Positions 1-10,859 of a DNA stretch of 64,000 bases are shown in pieces. Position 1 is the stretch's first letter, and each line of letters begins with the position of its first letter. The translations under genes were made by a program, and so were the position numbers. The stretch is from Paragorgia papillata (lineage: Eukaryota > Cnidaria > Anthozoa > Scleralcyonacea > Coralliidae): assembly GCA_035771165.1 (NCBI GenBank), contig JAWNZC010000105.1, forward strand, positions 1,017,501 to 1,081,500. The letters are read 5' to 3'. Under the pieces are notes generated by a model. The model was not told the origin of the DNA, did no database searches, and saw nothing but the letters and a program-made list of their open reading frames with translations.

Positions 1-534
1 CTTCGCTTGTTGACCCTAGAGTCGACGGTATTAAACTTGCCGTTTTATAAATCTCTTGCAACACATCCCGTCGTTGTCCTTCAAAGCGAATACATCAAGA
101 TCTATCACGTTTGTATTAGGGAAAGCCATGTTCCAAACGAAAGACAAGCAACACTACAAGCGTAGTGATACTAGTGCAAGTTAGTCAGAATCGATCACTG
201 ATCAGTCCACAAATCAGTCGAGAACTACAAAGTAAAACGCCGCTAAACCAATCCGTGCTCTTGATAAAGAGCTATTGAAAAATTAAGCCAATCAGAAAGG
301 GTGATACAAAGGGTCTAAATCCGTCGAGAAAGACAAAGAAATCCGGCGAACACTCGGCAAACCAATCACAGGTCGCTATAAAGGCTAATTTATAAATTCA
401 ACCAATCACAGCGGCTGATACAATAGGCTCAAATCCGTCGAGAAAGAACAAAGTCAACCGCGCGGCGCGGGTTAAAATGCCGGTCGGCAGTCTCACCTAA
501 TCGATTATCTCGCTCGGCGATCTCGAGACTGAGT
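1..534. other. Non-coding sequence with a 40-bp direct repeat
   Basis: No convincing gene is seen. A segment of about 40 bp containing AAATCCGTCGAGAAAGA occurs near 297-338 and again near 412-451, and CCAATCA boxes recur between them. A short minus-strand reading frame begins at an ATG near 130 and runs about 32 codons to a stop; it could be an edge exon but nothing supports that. Confidence 0.4.
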
Positions 535-1332
535 AGCCTGGCGGTTTTAAGTGGTTGGGGTCTTGGTGAAGAAGCGGGCGAGGGGGAAGAAGCGGGCGAG
601 GGAGAAAAAGCGGGCGAGGGAGAAAAAGCAGGCAGAAGAGCGCGCGGCCGGAAGAGCGGGAGTTGGAAAAACCGCCTGCCTCAAAACCTGGTGTTTTTGA
701 ATATCGCCCGTAACTAACACATCCTAAATCTAATTAAAACTAACCAATCATACGATAGTTTGTAATTGAGTTTGATATCGAGGATAACACTCCTAGGCCT
801 GACGAAATCCTCGCAAGTTTAAGCGTTGACGAGGTGTTAGACAAGAACACTACTCAGGTGAAAGTTCACAAAATATTCAATGTTTCCAACGCTTTAACAA
901 CACACTCTTTCACGAAGGCCATGTTGATGATTATCAACGATTCAACGGCTCGCGTGAGCCAAAATCGTTTGATCACCGTGGTTTGATTGATGACAGCTAT
1001 CGACAACAGCTTAAAATACTAACCAATCAGTATTTCCCGTTCACCAGTGGACGGATAAGTCAAAAACACCAGGTTTTGAGGCAGGCGGTTTTTCCAGCTC
1101 CCGCTCTTCCGCCCGCGCGCTCCTCCGCCCGCGCGCTCCTCCGCCCGCGCGCTCCTCCGCCCGCGCGCTCCTCCGCCCGCGCGCTCCTCCGCCCGCGCGC
1201 TCCTCCGCCCGCGCGCTCCTCCGCCCGCGCGCTCCTCCGCCCGCGCGCTCCTCCGCCCGCGCGCTCTTCAGCCCGCTTTTTCTCCCTCGCCCGCGACACC
1301 CCAACCCCTTAAAACCGCCAGCTACGCAGGCT
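535..1332. repeat. GC-rich fold-back (inverted repeat) element
   Basis: The left arm (about 535-699) and right arm (about 1060-1332) are inverted copies. Both contain GGCGGTTTTAAG and GGTTGGGG at the outer side, a GGGCGAGGGAGAAAAAGCGGG-like purine tract, and CAAAAACACCAGGTTTTGAG at the inner side. The right arm is expanded by about ten copies of a 16-bp unit, CGCCCGCGCGCTCCTC, at about 1105-1266, which the left arm lacks. The loop of about 360 bp holds a coding-like stretch. The composition is far more GC-rich than its neighbours. It resembles fold-back transposons with internally repeated arms. I saw no clear target duplication. Confidence 0.7.
762..989 (+). other. Coding-like fragment in the fold-back loop
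   Basis: An open stretch of about 75 codons starts without an ATG and ends at a TGA. It contains an acidic segment and a helical-looking tail. I do not recognise the family. Its position between the inverted arms suggests a captured exon or the remnant of an element gene. The only support is open frame and amino-acid composition. Confidence 0.2.
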
Positions 1333-1399
1333 AAGACTGAGGGAAGAACGATACGATAATTATTTTTTCTTGCGGATTTTTTTACCTTAGTCGTATGAC

Positions 1400-1657
1400 T
1401 TATTTGACTAACGCTAAATCCGCCCCTGCTTCTAAGGCTAACTTCGTAGGGATGGATGTGAAGAGTGACACTACGTCGAATGATACCATGAGTTCATCAG
1501 ATTCTATAGTATGTGTAGAAATCTTGCTAGAGAATTCTTGACTGTTTTTGACGCTGTATTTTTGATTTTGTAGAGGAGAAAGTATCTGTACGAGATGTTG
1601 CGAAACTTGATACGTAGGGCAGTTTATTGAGCTAGTGATGGGTCTATTAACAAACAC
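1400..1657 (-). pseudogene. Penelope RT N-terminal fragment (inverted)
   Basis: The minus strand encodes about 85 residues including ELMVSFDVVSLFTSIPTKLA, the characteristic Penelope reverse-transcriptase block (SFDVVSLFTSIP) just before the catalytic region. The frame opens into the inversion junction near 1650 and ends shortly after the motif, so only a fragment remains. Its orientation is opposite to the GIY-YIG part of the same element. Confidence 0.8.
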
Positions 1658-2383
1658 ATTCAGTTCACCATCGAAGAAGAAGAGAACTGTGCGATTGCCT
1701 TCCTTGATACAAAAACCACCAGAAATTCAGATGGCTCCATTCACATCACCGTCTACAGGAAACCAACACACACCGACAAATATCTTCAGTTCGACTCACA
1801 CCACCCGGTACAACACAAACGATCGGTAGCCAAAACCCTCCTTGACCGTGCTAAGACCATTCCGTCTTCCGTACTCGCCAAACAATCAGAGATTAAACAT
1901 GTCATCAACACTTTGAAAATCAACGGCTATCCGAAACAATCCCTAAAAGACTGTCAACATCCCAACAAACCCATTAACCGTCAACCAACCGAACAGAAAG
2001 GTTTAGCTGTCCTGCCTTATGTCCAAGGTGTATCCGAGAAGATTGGCAGACTTTTAACAAAACAAGACATCAAAGTAGCCTACAAACCAATTCAAACAAT
2101 TGCTTCCATTTTAAAGAAACCGAAAGACAAAATCAACAAAGAATCCACAACTGGAGTTGTCTATAAAATTTGTTGCAAAGATTGCACAAAAGTGTATATT
2201 GGACAGACAGCTCGGTCACTTAAAACTAGGATGAAAGAACACCGCAGAGCTTTAGAAATTGACGACAAAAATTCCCTATTGGCAAAACACACACGAGAAA
2301 CGGACCACAGTTTTGATTTCGAACATGTTGACATCTTAAGCAGATGCCCACAATGGAACAAAAGAATATTTTTAGAAGCATGA
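1648..2383 (+). pseudogene. Penelope RT C-terminus plus GIY-YIG endonuclease
   Basis: One continuous open frame without its own start. The first part has the RT block AFLDTKT and VYRKPTHTDKYL followed by SHHP, typical of Penelope reverse transcriptases. After a linker rich in Pro and Lys comes GLAVLPYVQGVSEKI, then the endonuclease domain: VVYKICCKDC, KVYIGQT (the YIG half), SLKTRMKEHRRAL and a trailing TDH-S/FD block. The family product nicks DNA and primes reverse transcription. The tail stops at TGA 2381. The N-terminal half, including the RT active site, is absent, so it cannot function alone. Confidence 0.85.
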
Positions 2384-2607
2384 GCATGGTATTCTATTTG
2401 TGACGAGAACTCTCTAAACGAACATATACAAGTCCCCAATGTATACAATATTTTAACTAGATGTTAATACCCAGTTTTTACACACATTTTCAAACTTTTT
2501 GAATAGTTTAACATATATCATTCATAGTACTATTGTTTAAAACTCTCTAATTGTTTTATCTACACCTATACAAGGACGCTATTCTGTAATTTACCAGCAT
2601 TCATCAG

Positions 2608-2647
2608 CTGAAGAAGGTTATAGTAATTTTAACGGAAACGTCCTTGT
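2608..2647 (+). ncRNA. Hammerhead-like motif in the Penelope tail
   Basis: The tail carries CTGAAGAAGG, then a possible stem (GTTA...TAAC), then GGAAACGTCC. This matches the CUGANGA...GAAA...GUC core order of the hammerhead motifs known in Penelope-like elements. Helix III is essentially absent and I see no good helix I, so it is probably vestigial. Confidence 0.45.
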
Positions 2648-2693
2648 GAATTATTTTTAAGCCAGAGTCAACAAATAAATATATATTTTTATA

Positions 2694-2701
2694 TTTTTAT
2701 T

Positions 2702-2786
<85 letters not shown>

Positions 2787-2835
2787 TTATTATATATATA
2801 TAAGAATATATATATTCTTATATATATATATATAT
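2694..2835. repeat. (AT)n microsatellite
   Basis: An almost pure TA dinucleotide run broken by a few ATTCTTATTATA interruptions. It separates the Penelope tail from the first, inverted retrozyme unit. Confidence 0.95.
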
Positions 2836-2954
2836 GGGCCCATGCGCACTTCACGCTATCTGAATGTACTTCACCGATGCCGTCCCACATGCGGTTGTCA
2901 CCGACGATCGCATGTGTATAAATAATTGATGAAATTCATTCAGATTGTTCCAAG

Positions 2955-2998
2955 CTACACTGATGAGCTGTTTGTACAGCGAAACACCGTGTCTGTAG
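2955..2998 (+). ncRNA. Type-I hammerhead ribozyme (inverted unit)
   Basis: Plus-strand copy: helix I CTACA / TGTAG, core CTGATGAG, stem II CTGT...ACAG (one extra T in the loop), CGAAAC, a minimal helix III, and cleavage expected after GTC. It faces the opposite way from the rest of the array. Confidence 0.8.
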
Positions 2999-3002
2999 AT
3001 TG

Positions 3003-3151
<149 letters not shown>

Positions 3152-3157
3152 TTCAAT

Positions 3158-3200
3158 CTACAGACACGGTGTTTCGCTGTACAACAGCTCATCAGTGTAG
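3158..3200 (-). ncRNA. Type-I hammerhead ribozyme, unit 1
   Basis: Reading the minus strand: CTACA (helix I), CTGATGAG, CTGT-TGT-ACAG (stem II), CGAAA, CACCGTG (a two-pair helix III with a 3-nt loop), TC, TGTAG (helix I). All conserved core positions are present. The very short helix III is typical of retrozyme hammerheads that work best as dimers. Confidence 0.88.
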
Positions 3201-3434
3201 CTTGGAACAATCTGAATGAATTTCATCAATTACTTATACACATGCGATCGTCGGTGACAACCGCATGTGGGACAGCATCGGTGAAATACATTCAGATAGC
3301 GTGAAGTGCGCATGGGCCCAGAGTGCTCAAACTTCCACAAGGGTAGTGAGCGTTGCATTATCGCTAATAGGTACCCACGGCAACTTCGCAGAGTGCTCAA
3401 CAACACCGAAGTGAAGGAGCGTACATAGTTCAAT

Positions 3435-3477
3435 CTACAGACACGGTGTTTCGCTGTACAACAGCTCATCAGTGTAG
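3435..3477 (-). ncRNA. Type-I hammerhead ribozyme, unit 2
   Basis: Core identical to unit 1, exactly 277 bp downstream. Confidence 0.88.
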
Positions 3478-3711
3478 CTTGGAACAATCTGAATGAATTT
3501 CATCAATTACTTATACACATGCGATCGTCGGTGACGACCGCATGTGGGACAGCATCGGTGAAATACATTCAGATAGCGTGAAGTGCGCATGGGCCCAGAG
3601 TGCTCAAACTTCCACAAGGGTAGTGAGCGTTGCATTATCGCTAATAGGTACCCACGGCAACTTCGCAGAGTGCTCAACAACACCGAAGTGAAGGAGCGTA
3701 CATAGTTCAAT

Positions 3712-3754
3712 CTACAGACACGGTGTTTCGCTGTACAACAGCTCATCAGTGTAG
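3712..3754 (-). ncRNA. Type-I hammerhead ribozyme, unit 3
   Basis: Core identical to unit 1, at the same 277-bp period. Confidence 0.88.
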
Positions 3755-3988
3755 CTTGGAACAATCTGAATGAATTTCATCAATTACTTATACACATGCG
3801 ATCGTCGGTGACAACCGCATGTGGGACAGCATCGGTGAAATACATTCAGATAGCGTGAAGTGCGCATGGGCCCAGAGTGCTCAAACTTCCACAAGGGTTG
3901 TGAGCGTTGCATTATCGCTAATAGGTACCCACGGCAACTTCGCAGAGTGCTCAACAACACCGAAGTGAAGGAGCGTACATAGTTCAAT

Positions 3989-4031
3989 CTACAGACACGG
4001 TGTTTCGCTGTACAACAGCTCATCAGTGTAG
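3989..4031 (-). ncRNA. Type-I hammerhead ribozyme, unit 4
   Basis: Core identical to unit 1, at the same 277-bp period. Confidence 0.88.
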
Positions 4032-4265
4032 CTTGGAACAATCTGAATGAATTTCATCAATTACTTATACACATGCGATCGTCGGTGACAACCGCATGTG
4101 GGACAGCATCGGTGAAATACATTCAGATAGCGTGAAGTGCGCATGGGCCCAGAGTGCTCAAACTTCCACAAGGGTAGTGAGCGTTGCATTATCGCTAATA
4201 GGTACCCACGGCAACTTCGCAGAGTGCTCAACAACACCGAAGTGAAGGAGCGTACATAGTTCAAT

Positions 4266-4308
4266 CTACAGACACGGTGTTTCGCTGTACAACAGCTCAT
4301 CAGCGTAG
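4266..4308 (-). ncRNA. Hammerhead ribozyme, unit 5 (helix I variant)
   Basis: The core is intact. One base of the helix I strand differs (CTACG in place of CTACA before CTGATGAG), which weakens one pair of helix I to a wobble. Confidence 0.8.
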
Positions 4309-4443
4309 CTTGGAACAATCTGAATGAATTTCATCAATTACTTATACACATGCGATCGTCGGTGACAACCGCATGTGGGACAGCATCGGTGAAATACATT
4401 CAGATAGCGTGAAGTGCGCATGGGCCCAGAGTGCTAGTTCAAT

Positions 4444-4479
4444 CTACAGACACGGTGTTACAACAGCTCATCAGTGTAG
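4444..4479 (-). ncRNA. Dead hammerhead copy, unit 6
   Basis: A 7-nt deletion removes most of the GAAA strand and one side of stem II, so this copy should not cleave. It follows the shortened unit. Confidence 0.75.
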
Positions 4480-4713
4480 CTTGGAACAATCTGAATGAAT
4501 TTCATCAATTACTTATACACATGCGATTGTCAGTGACAACCGCATGTGGGACAGCATCGGTGAAGTACATTCAGATAGCGTGAAGTGCGCATGGGCCCAG
4601 AGTGCTCAAACTTCCACAAGGGTAGTGAGCGTTGCATTATCGCTAATAGGTACCCACAGCAACTTCACAGAGTGCTCAACAACACCGAAGTGAAGGAGCG
4701 TACATAGTTCAAT

Positions 4714-4756
4714 CTACAGACACGGTGTTTCGCTGTACAACAGCTCATCAGTGTAG
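4714..4756 (-). ncRNA. Type-I hammerhead ribozyme, unit 7
   Basis: Intact core. This unit and the next carry shared substitutions elsewhere in the repeat (for example GATTGTC in place of GATCGTC), marking a sub-family. Confidence 0.86.
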
Positions 4757-4990
4757 CTTGGAACAATCTGAATGAATTTTATCAATTACTTATACACATG
4801 CGATTGTCGGTGACAACCGCATGTGGGACAGCATTGGTGAAGTACATTCAGATAGCGTGAAGTGCGCATGGGCCCAGAGTGCTCAAACTTCCACAAGGGT
4901 AGTGAGCGTTGCATTATCGCTAATAGGTACCCACAGCAACTTCACAGAGTGCTCAACAACACCGAAGTGAAGGAGCGTACATAGTTCAAT

Positions 4991-5033
4991 CTACAGACAC
5001 GGTGTTTCGCTGTACAACAGCTCATCAGTGTAG
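4991..5033 (-). ncRNA. Type-I hammerhead ribozyme, unit 8
   Basis: Intact core, 277 bp after unit 7. The unit ends in a short (AT)n run at about 5256-5274. Confidence 0.86.
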
Positions 5034-5387
5034 CTTGGAACAATCTGAATGAATTTTATCAATTACTTATACACATGCGATTGTCGGTGACAACCGCATG
5101 TGGGACAGCATTGGTGAAGTACATTCAGATAGCGTGAAGTGCGCATCGGCCCAGAGTGCTCAAACTTCCACAAGGGTAGTGAGCGTTGCATTATCGCCAA
5201 TAGGTACCCACGGCAACTTCACAGAGTGCTCAACAACACCGAAGTGAAGGAGCGTACATATATATATATATATATTGGCGTGAAATTTATCAAGGAAGAA
5301 GGAATTGGTAGGCATTTGGGATGGTTACTACTTACTATTTCGAAAAAGGAGGACCGACTTATTTCTAGAATATTAAATCTTTGTATG

Positions 5388-5615
5388 TGTTGAGGATTAG
5401 TAACAGAAACATTGACATTGCATGAAGTTTATGGCTATGTGGAGTCAGTGGTTTCGGGCTCGTTTTAGGGATACGTTAGAGCTACGTTTTTTGGCTTTTA
5501 TCTTATGTTAACTTACCTTTATGTTATAATAAGTCCTTTTGACTAGGTTAGTTTTTCTATTTACCTTATTAAAGAACCTTTTTGCATATATTGTGTCGAG
5601 TTGTTATACTACACA
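5388..5615 (+). repeat. BEL 5' LTR
   Basis: About 228 bp, starting TGTTGAGGATTAG and ending ACTACACA. It is closely similar to the 3' LTR, with small substitutions and one small indel block, so the insertion is not brand new. Confidence 0.9.
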
Positions 5616-5631
5616 TTTTGGTGCCGTGACC
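5616..5631 (+). promoter_or_regulatory. Candidate primer-binding region
   Basis: TTTTGGTGCCGTGACC lies directly after the LTR, the position of the tRNA primer site. TGGTGCCGTGACC is common at this site in BEL elements. The tRNA was not identified. Confidence 0.55.
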
Positions 5632-5637
5632 AGTGAA

Positions 5638-7156
5638 AATGGAAGAACTCCCGCGACTTCCAGCATCACGAAAAGCATACAGAGCACAACAATTTACAAA
5701 AAGATTTCCGAGTTAATAGCCTTGGGAACTCTCGACGAGATCCAAATCACAGCGCTCGAAAACTACAGTCAACAACTTCAGAGGAAAGTCATCTTAATCA
5801 AGCTTGACGAGGAGATTTTGAAAGCTATTGCCAAACCAGAAGAACTTGAGAGTGAAATATTCGAAACCAAGAAGTACATGGAACAATAGTAGAAAGGCAC
5901 AGTGAACTTCTTAGATTTATGGAGATAAAGCGACGGGACTTAGTGTTTCCAAACCAAGTAAATAGTACTGTCACAACCACAGAAGTCTCGCAGCCTATAC
6001 AGACTTCAAATCAACAAGACATTCTTCCACAGCCAGAAATCACTCAAACGCCAGTTGGACCCACTCAAACCAACGTTGGACTCACCTCTCATACGGAAAG
6101 CCCACCAGTTTTCAACAACAACACTGAACAACACTGGTGAGTAACAATAATGCCAACGGTTCTTATCCATCAGTTAGCCGCCTGCCTAAATTATGTTTAC
6201 CTACCTTTTCTGGGGACCCAGTCACTTGGCAGAGCTTCTGGGACTCGTTTAATGCAACGGTCCACTTAAATCCCTACACTGCATGGCATTCAAAAGTTTA
6301 ATTACCTTAGGGCCCAACTGTAAGGTGATGCTGCCAGAGTGGTAGCTGGTTTTCCATTGTCAAGCGTCAACTATCAGCACTCCATTGACTCCTAACTGAG
6401 CGATTTGGTCATCCACAAAAAATTGTGAATGCCCATATGCAATGCCTTCTTGATTTACTTAACCGAGATGCAGGGTTGCCTAGTCTTCAATGTTTCTAGA
6501 CACCATGGAGAAACACATTCGAGGTCTTGTCTCACTTGGCAAGTCACACGACTCATATGGGGCCCTACTAATACCAATCATACTGGGGAAATTACCAACA
6601 GAGGTAAGAAGAGATCTAGCACGAGATCATAATTCATTAGAATGGACAATCGAGCAACTCCGAGAAGCACTCCTTAAAGAGATAAAAATCCTAAAAGCTG
6701 GATTGAACATTGACAAAATATAATCTAAGGATGTGTCATCCCAAAAGTCAACTGCGGTCTTTCACACTGGAGCAAACAGAGATACATTGAAAGGCAAACA
6801 AGATGAGAAGAACACCCCACAGTGTGTTTACTGCAAGGGACCACACTCTTCCCTTCGGTGTGAAGTAGTGAGCAGGCAAACCTTTGCTTCAATTCCTTTG
6901 GCCATCACAAAGTGTCCCAATGCAAGTCTAAATATTGCTGCAGAACATGTACACGTAAACACCATACCAGCTTGTGTAATCCAAAGGAACAGACCAATGA
7001 AGAAACCCAAAAAACCACAGACGGTGAGCCAAGTACACAAGGTGAACAATCCGCCCATACCATACTTGCTCCAGCAGCTTCATCCTCAGTTTTAAATGCC
7101 CAAGGAACTGAAAAAACCACCTGTCTACTAAAGACTGCCATTGCCATGGTAAGCTA
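5638..7156 (+). pseudogene. BEL gag (frameshifted)
   Basis: The first ATG is at 5638, just after the primer site, but that frame closes within 30 codons; the downstream gag-like helical sequence continues in another frame. Further frames at 5919-6140 (Gln/Thr/Pro-rich), about 6150-6330 (the LPKLCLPTFSGDPVTWQSFW-like gag block, where TFSGDP...W is diagnostic), 6490-6723 and 6733-7157 follow. Near the end are paired zinc knuckles: CVYCKGPHSSLRC and CRTCTRKHHTSLC. At least four frame breaks prevent a functional capsid protein. Confidence 0.8.
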
Positions 7157-7159
7157 AGC

Positions 7160-7483
7160 TACCAACCAGACACCAGGAAATATTTTGTTCGATGAAGGAG
7201 CTCAGCGTTCTTTTATCACTCGTGAATTAGCTGACAAGCTCAACATACTGTACATCCAGAACAAAGTGAAGATATCCACATTTCACCATTTGGTGTGGGT
7301 CACCCAACTAAACAAACATTAGCGACTGCTATCATTGATGTTGGAACCAGCACAGGTGAACAAGTTCCTATAGCTGTTCTCATTGTGCCCAAGATTGCAT
7401 CTCCTTTACAAAATCGTTACCGCACCAACATCCAGAATCTACCATACCTAAAGGGGATCACACTTGAAGTTCCTCATGAATGA
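7160..7483 (+). pseudogene. BEL aspartic protease region
   Basis: The block ILFDEGAQRSFIT at about 7182-7220 is the active-site region in its BEL form. It is followed, after a frameshift near 7290, by TATAIIDVG and IAVLIVPKIASPLQN, typical of the BEL protease C-terminal half. The frame ends at the inversion junction near 7455. Confidence 0.75.
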
Positions 7484-7775
7484 CTGGTCATCACTTTCGG
7501 TGACTGGTTTTGGAACTCCTGTAGTTTCCATGTTCCAAAACTGATTTAGTTGCTGATTCTCTCCTTGATGCATGGTGATAACATTCAGCATGGTGGTATT
7601 CATTTGGGAATCTGGTTGAGGCAATGGTCCAGAGAGTAGATATCCTAGCTTGGATTGCATGGCCGTTGGACCATCTCCCCTGATGATATGGTCTTGAACG
7701 ATTTCCCAGTAATGGTCGGCTCCAATCAGAAGAGAGATTTCAAAATTTTCATCTGATGTGATAGGGTGTGCAAAC
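7448..7775 (-). pseudogene. Inverted protease/RT linker segment of BEL
   Basis: Here the minus strand encodes BEL sequence: DENFEISLLIGADHYW, IIRGDGPTAMQSKLGYLLSG and LPQP. These belong directly downstream of the protease on the plus strand. The segment has been inverted in place, since the flanking BEL sequence on both sides is plus. The junctions fall near 7455 and 7770. Confidence 0.85.
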
Positions 7776-8514
7776 AAACAAACATCACCCGCTCTCCTGA
7801 CGGTGCATACTGTGCAAAATTCCCATGGAAAAGTGAGCATCCACCTCTACCATCTAATTATGCAGTTTGTGCAAAACGGACAAGACTTTCAGCTCGGTGT
7901 CGCGCACAAACCCCAGCATTTCTGAAAACGTATGGTGACATCATTGCAGAACAAGAACGAAGAGGATTCATTGAAAGAGTACGCACAACCAATTCATCAG
8001 ACCAGGTCCATTACATTCCTCATGATTCCTGTCATCAGTCGACCAATCATCCAAGCTTGAATGATTGCCTCATGCCTGGTCCACCTTGCTTAAACGATAT
8101 ATGTTCAATTCTTCTCCGATTGAGTCTCACCTCGAACAACATAACTCAAAGATTTCCACTGATATCAAGGAGAACTTATACGTTGATAATCTCATATTAG
8201 GTCAAAACACAGAAGAAGTCCTCAACTACTACAAAGCAGCTCCATCAATCATGACCCCAGCTCACTTCAATCTTCGATCTTGGGCATCCAACAGTCCTCG
8301 CCTCAACAACCTATGTTTACAAGAAGGAATAGCTGACCCCAAGACCACTCTTAATGTTCTTGGCCTTCAGTGGAATACATTGACGGACACCTTGTCCTTC
8401 ACACCCAAACACATCTCATCAGTGACCACCGTTACCACCAAAAGAATTCCTACGAAATTCTTCAAAGATCTACGATCCACAGGGCCTGTTATCCCCAGTA
8501 ACGATCAAAGCTAA
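7776..8514 (+). pseudogene. BEL reverse transcriptase, internally deleted
   Basis: The start of the RT domain is recognisable: GAYCAKFPWK...PLPSNYAVC, then DIIAEQERRGFIERV and VHYIPH. After LNDCLMPGPPCLNDICSILL the fingers/palm are missing, and the frame resumes with IKENLYVDNLILG, where the usual YVDD is YVDN. It then continues into the thumb (NVLGLQWNTLTDTLSF). The deletion, a frame change and the altered catalytic Asp make it inactive. Confidence 0.82.
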
Positions 8515-8518
8515 AAAT

Positions 8519-9790
8519 ATGTTGATGCAAGAACTGTGGCATAGAAACACTGAATGGGATGAATCGTTACCACAAGATTTGAGTGAGAAGTGGGCAAGAA
8601 TAGCAGATGATATTGATGATGCAACTGCGAAAATTGTCTTTCCTAGACGTTTCATAACCAACCTTCCAAACACCGGCAAGACGCAACTGCATGTATTTTC
8701 CGACGCAAGTCCGAGAGCGTATGGCGCAGTGGCTTACCTACGACATGGTCACCAGACTTGGCGCGTCGCACCACTAAAGAAACTGACACTGCCGAGACTT
8801 GAACTCATGGGCACTGTAACCGCCGCAAGATTAGCCCACTTCGTAAAGAAAGCACTCACTGCATCACACAATGCCTTGGAGGTCAGACTCTGGACCGACA
8901 GTCAAATCGTATTACACTGGTTGTCTGGAAACAAACCTCTCAAGCAGTTCATTACAAATCGAGTCCAAACCATCAAAGATCTTTTTCCAGCGTCAGTGTG
9001 GGGATACTTCCCAACATCCGACAACCCTGCAGATCTCCTCACTAGAGGAATTAATGCAAATCAACTCGCCTCCTCAGTGATCTGGAAACACGGCCCATCA
9101 TGGTTAATCTCAGAGTCCAAGTGGCCAACCTGGTCTCCATCTAACACTTCTCACACATTAGCTTTGGCGATAGCCGCGGAAGAAATCAGCCACGACGTGC
9201 CAAACGAAACGACTGAGATGCCATCTCAACCAGGCATACATCGCCTTATCGAAATAACCAATTACAGCATTTTAAACAAGCTTCTACGTGTTACGGCCTA
9301 TGTCCTTAGATTTATCGCGCTTCTAAGGAAAATGACAACTTCTACCGGCCCAGTTACTATCCAAGAGCTTGCGCAAGCTGAGAGAAGATGGATTAATTGT
9401 TGCCAAAGTGTTTCTTATCAGAAAGAAATCAAGAACATTCTGTCCAAACCGTCCCAACGTCTACAACTAGTTCGACAACTACGTCTTTTCCGTGATGACG
9501 AGAATCTACTTCGTTGCGGTGGCAGGATACATAAGGCGCCATTGAAAGAATCAACCAAGTTCCAGTGTCTTCTACCAAAGAATCATCCCTTCACAGCTCT
9601 TGTAGTGAACAACGCTCACGCAAACCAACTCCACGGTGGGGTGAACTCCACATTGACCCCTCTTCGCCAGACCTACTGGATACCATCCATCCGTCAGTAC
9701 GTGAGGAAATTACTTAGACAGTGTGTCACATGTCGCAAGGTCATCGGAACTGCATACAAGTCTCCTGACCATCCACCTCTTCCCAAATGA
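8519..9790 (+). pseudogene. BEL RNase H and integrase N-terminal domains
   Basis: A 423-residue open frame, the best preserved part of the element. It starts in the connection region (LMQELWHRNTEWDESLP). The RNase H follows: HVFSDASPRAYGAVAYL, LPRLELMGTVTAARLA and VRLWTDSQIVLHWLSG, with acidic residues in place, then NPADLLTRG. The C-terminal part has the integrase zinc-binding sequence: HGGVNSTLTPLRQTYWIPSI and LLRQCVTCRK. A TGA at 9788 interrupts it before the integrase core. Confidence 0.88.
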
Positions 9791-10369
9791 AGAGTAACAG
9801 CGCAGCAACCTTTCACGACCACTGGAGTCGACTTCACAGGAGCCTTTTACGTACGTGACAATAATCGTGAAACTAAGGTCTACGTCTGTCTCTTCACATG
9901 TGCTGTGACTAGAGCCGTTCACAGACCTATCTGTAGAGTGTGTTTTGAACGCTTTCCGTAGATTTGCAAGCCGGAAGTCGTTGCCCCACAAAGGATGATT
10001 TCGGATAATGGGTCAACTTACCTGTTAGCGGCTAACGAACTTAAGGAACTCTTCCAGTCACAAACATTGCAAGAATCTTTCAGCAAGCGCGGTGTAGAAT
10101 GGAAATGTATTCCCAAGAGAGCACCGTGGTTTGGAGGATTCTGGGAACGTCTAATTGGTCTCACCAAAACCACCCTAAAGAAGATCCTTGGCCGAACACA
10201 CAGCAGCCTACAAAGTTTACAAACAATCATCGTTGAGATTGAAGCTGTTTTGAGTGATCAACCTATAACGTATGTTTCATCGGAAATCAACGATCCTGAA
10301 CCGTTGACACCATCACACCTGCTCTATCTATGGTCAACGTATTACAAGACTTCCCCACCAGATAGTTGA
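9791..10369 (+). pseudogene. BEL integrase catalytic core
   Basis: After the stop, TTTGVDFTGAF (first catalytic Asp) and YVCLFTCAVTRAVH are readable, then a frameshift near 9925. The second frame gives MISDNGSTYL (second Asp) and WKCIPKRAPWFGGFWERLIG (Glu of the DDE triad). Then come YVSSEINDPEPLTPSHLL and a stop. The residues are conserved but the frame is broken twice. Confidence 0.85.
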
Positions 10370-10772
10370 AGAAGACGACCTACATGATCCCAACTTTGAC
10401 GATAACTCCGAGATAAGAGAGAGAGCCAGAAAACAGTCGACAATCTTACAATCCTTCTGGTCGCGTTGGAGGCACGAATACCTAACATCACTTCGTGAGT
10501 TTCACAAGACAACTGGGACCAACGATCAAGAAATCAAAGTAGGTGACGTGGTATTGATGCACGATGACTGTGCTGGAGTTAACTGGAGACTTGCGGTAAT
10601 CGAGAGCCTAATCTATGGAAATGATGGACTAGTTCGAGCTGCAAACATTCGTACTAGCAGTGGTAGAACAAACAGACCAGTGACGCGACTCTATCCTCTA
10701 GAAGTTTCATCCAAACAAGAGTCACCACAGAGTACAGTTGTCAAAGAGTCCGACCTCGTATTGCCAGTTTAA
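10370..10772 (+). pseudogene. BEL C-terminal DUF5641-type domain
   Basis: The frame from about 10390 gives FWSRWRHEYLTSLREFH, then DVVLMHDDCAGVNWRLAVI and PVTRLYPLEV. This is the typical end of BEL polyproteins, downstream of integrase. It is out of frame with the preceding core. Confidence 0.8.
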
Positions 10773-10859
10773 TCAGAGCCGCGTCCTAAGCGCGAAGCTA
10801 CCGTAACGGCACGTGAACGATTGCAACGTGGACAACAAAACTTTCCCTCCCCCGGAGGA

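Larger units (their letters stand above)
1400..2660 (+). mobile_element. Truncated, 5'-inverted Penelope-like retroelement
   Basis: The main part (1648-2660) is plus strand: the end of the reverse transcriptase, a linker, a GIY-YIG endonuclease domain and an untranslated tail with a hammerhead-like motif. Its 5' part (1400-1657) carries an upstream RT segment in the opposite orientation, joined head to head. The RT palm between the two pieces, including the catalytic aspartates, is missing. Such 5' inversion and truncation is common in Penelope insertions. It lies directly upstream of the hammerhead-bearing array. Confidence 0.8.

Noticed and set aside
983..1312. Open frames rich in Ala/Arg/Pro across the GC repeats
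   Set aside because: They are open on both strands only because the 16-bp repeat lacks stops; low complexity.
2657..2890. Ile/Tyr-rich frame
   Set aside because: Translation of a TA microsatellite.
3230..4318. Four identical 85-residue frames
   Set aside because: Repeat-unit shadows on the ribozyme strand; no codon signal, and the degenerate units do not keep the frame.
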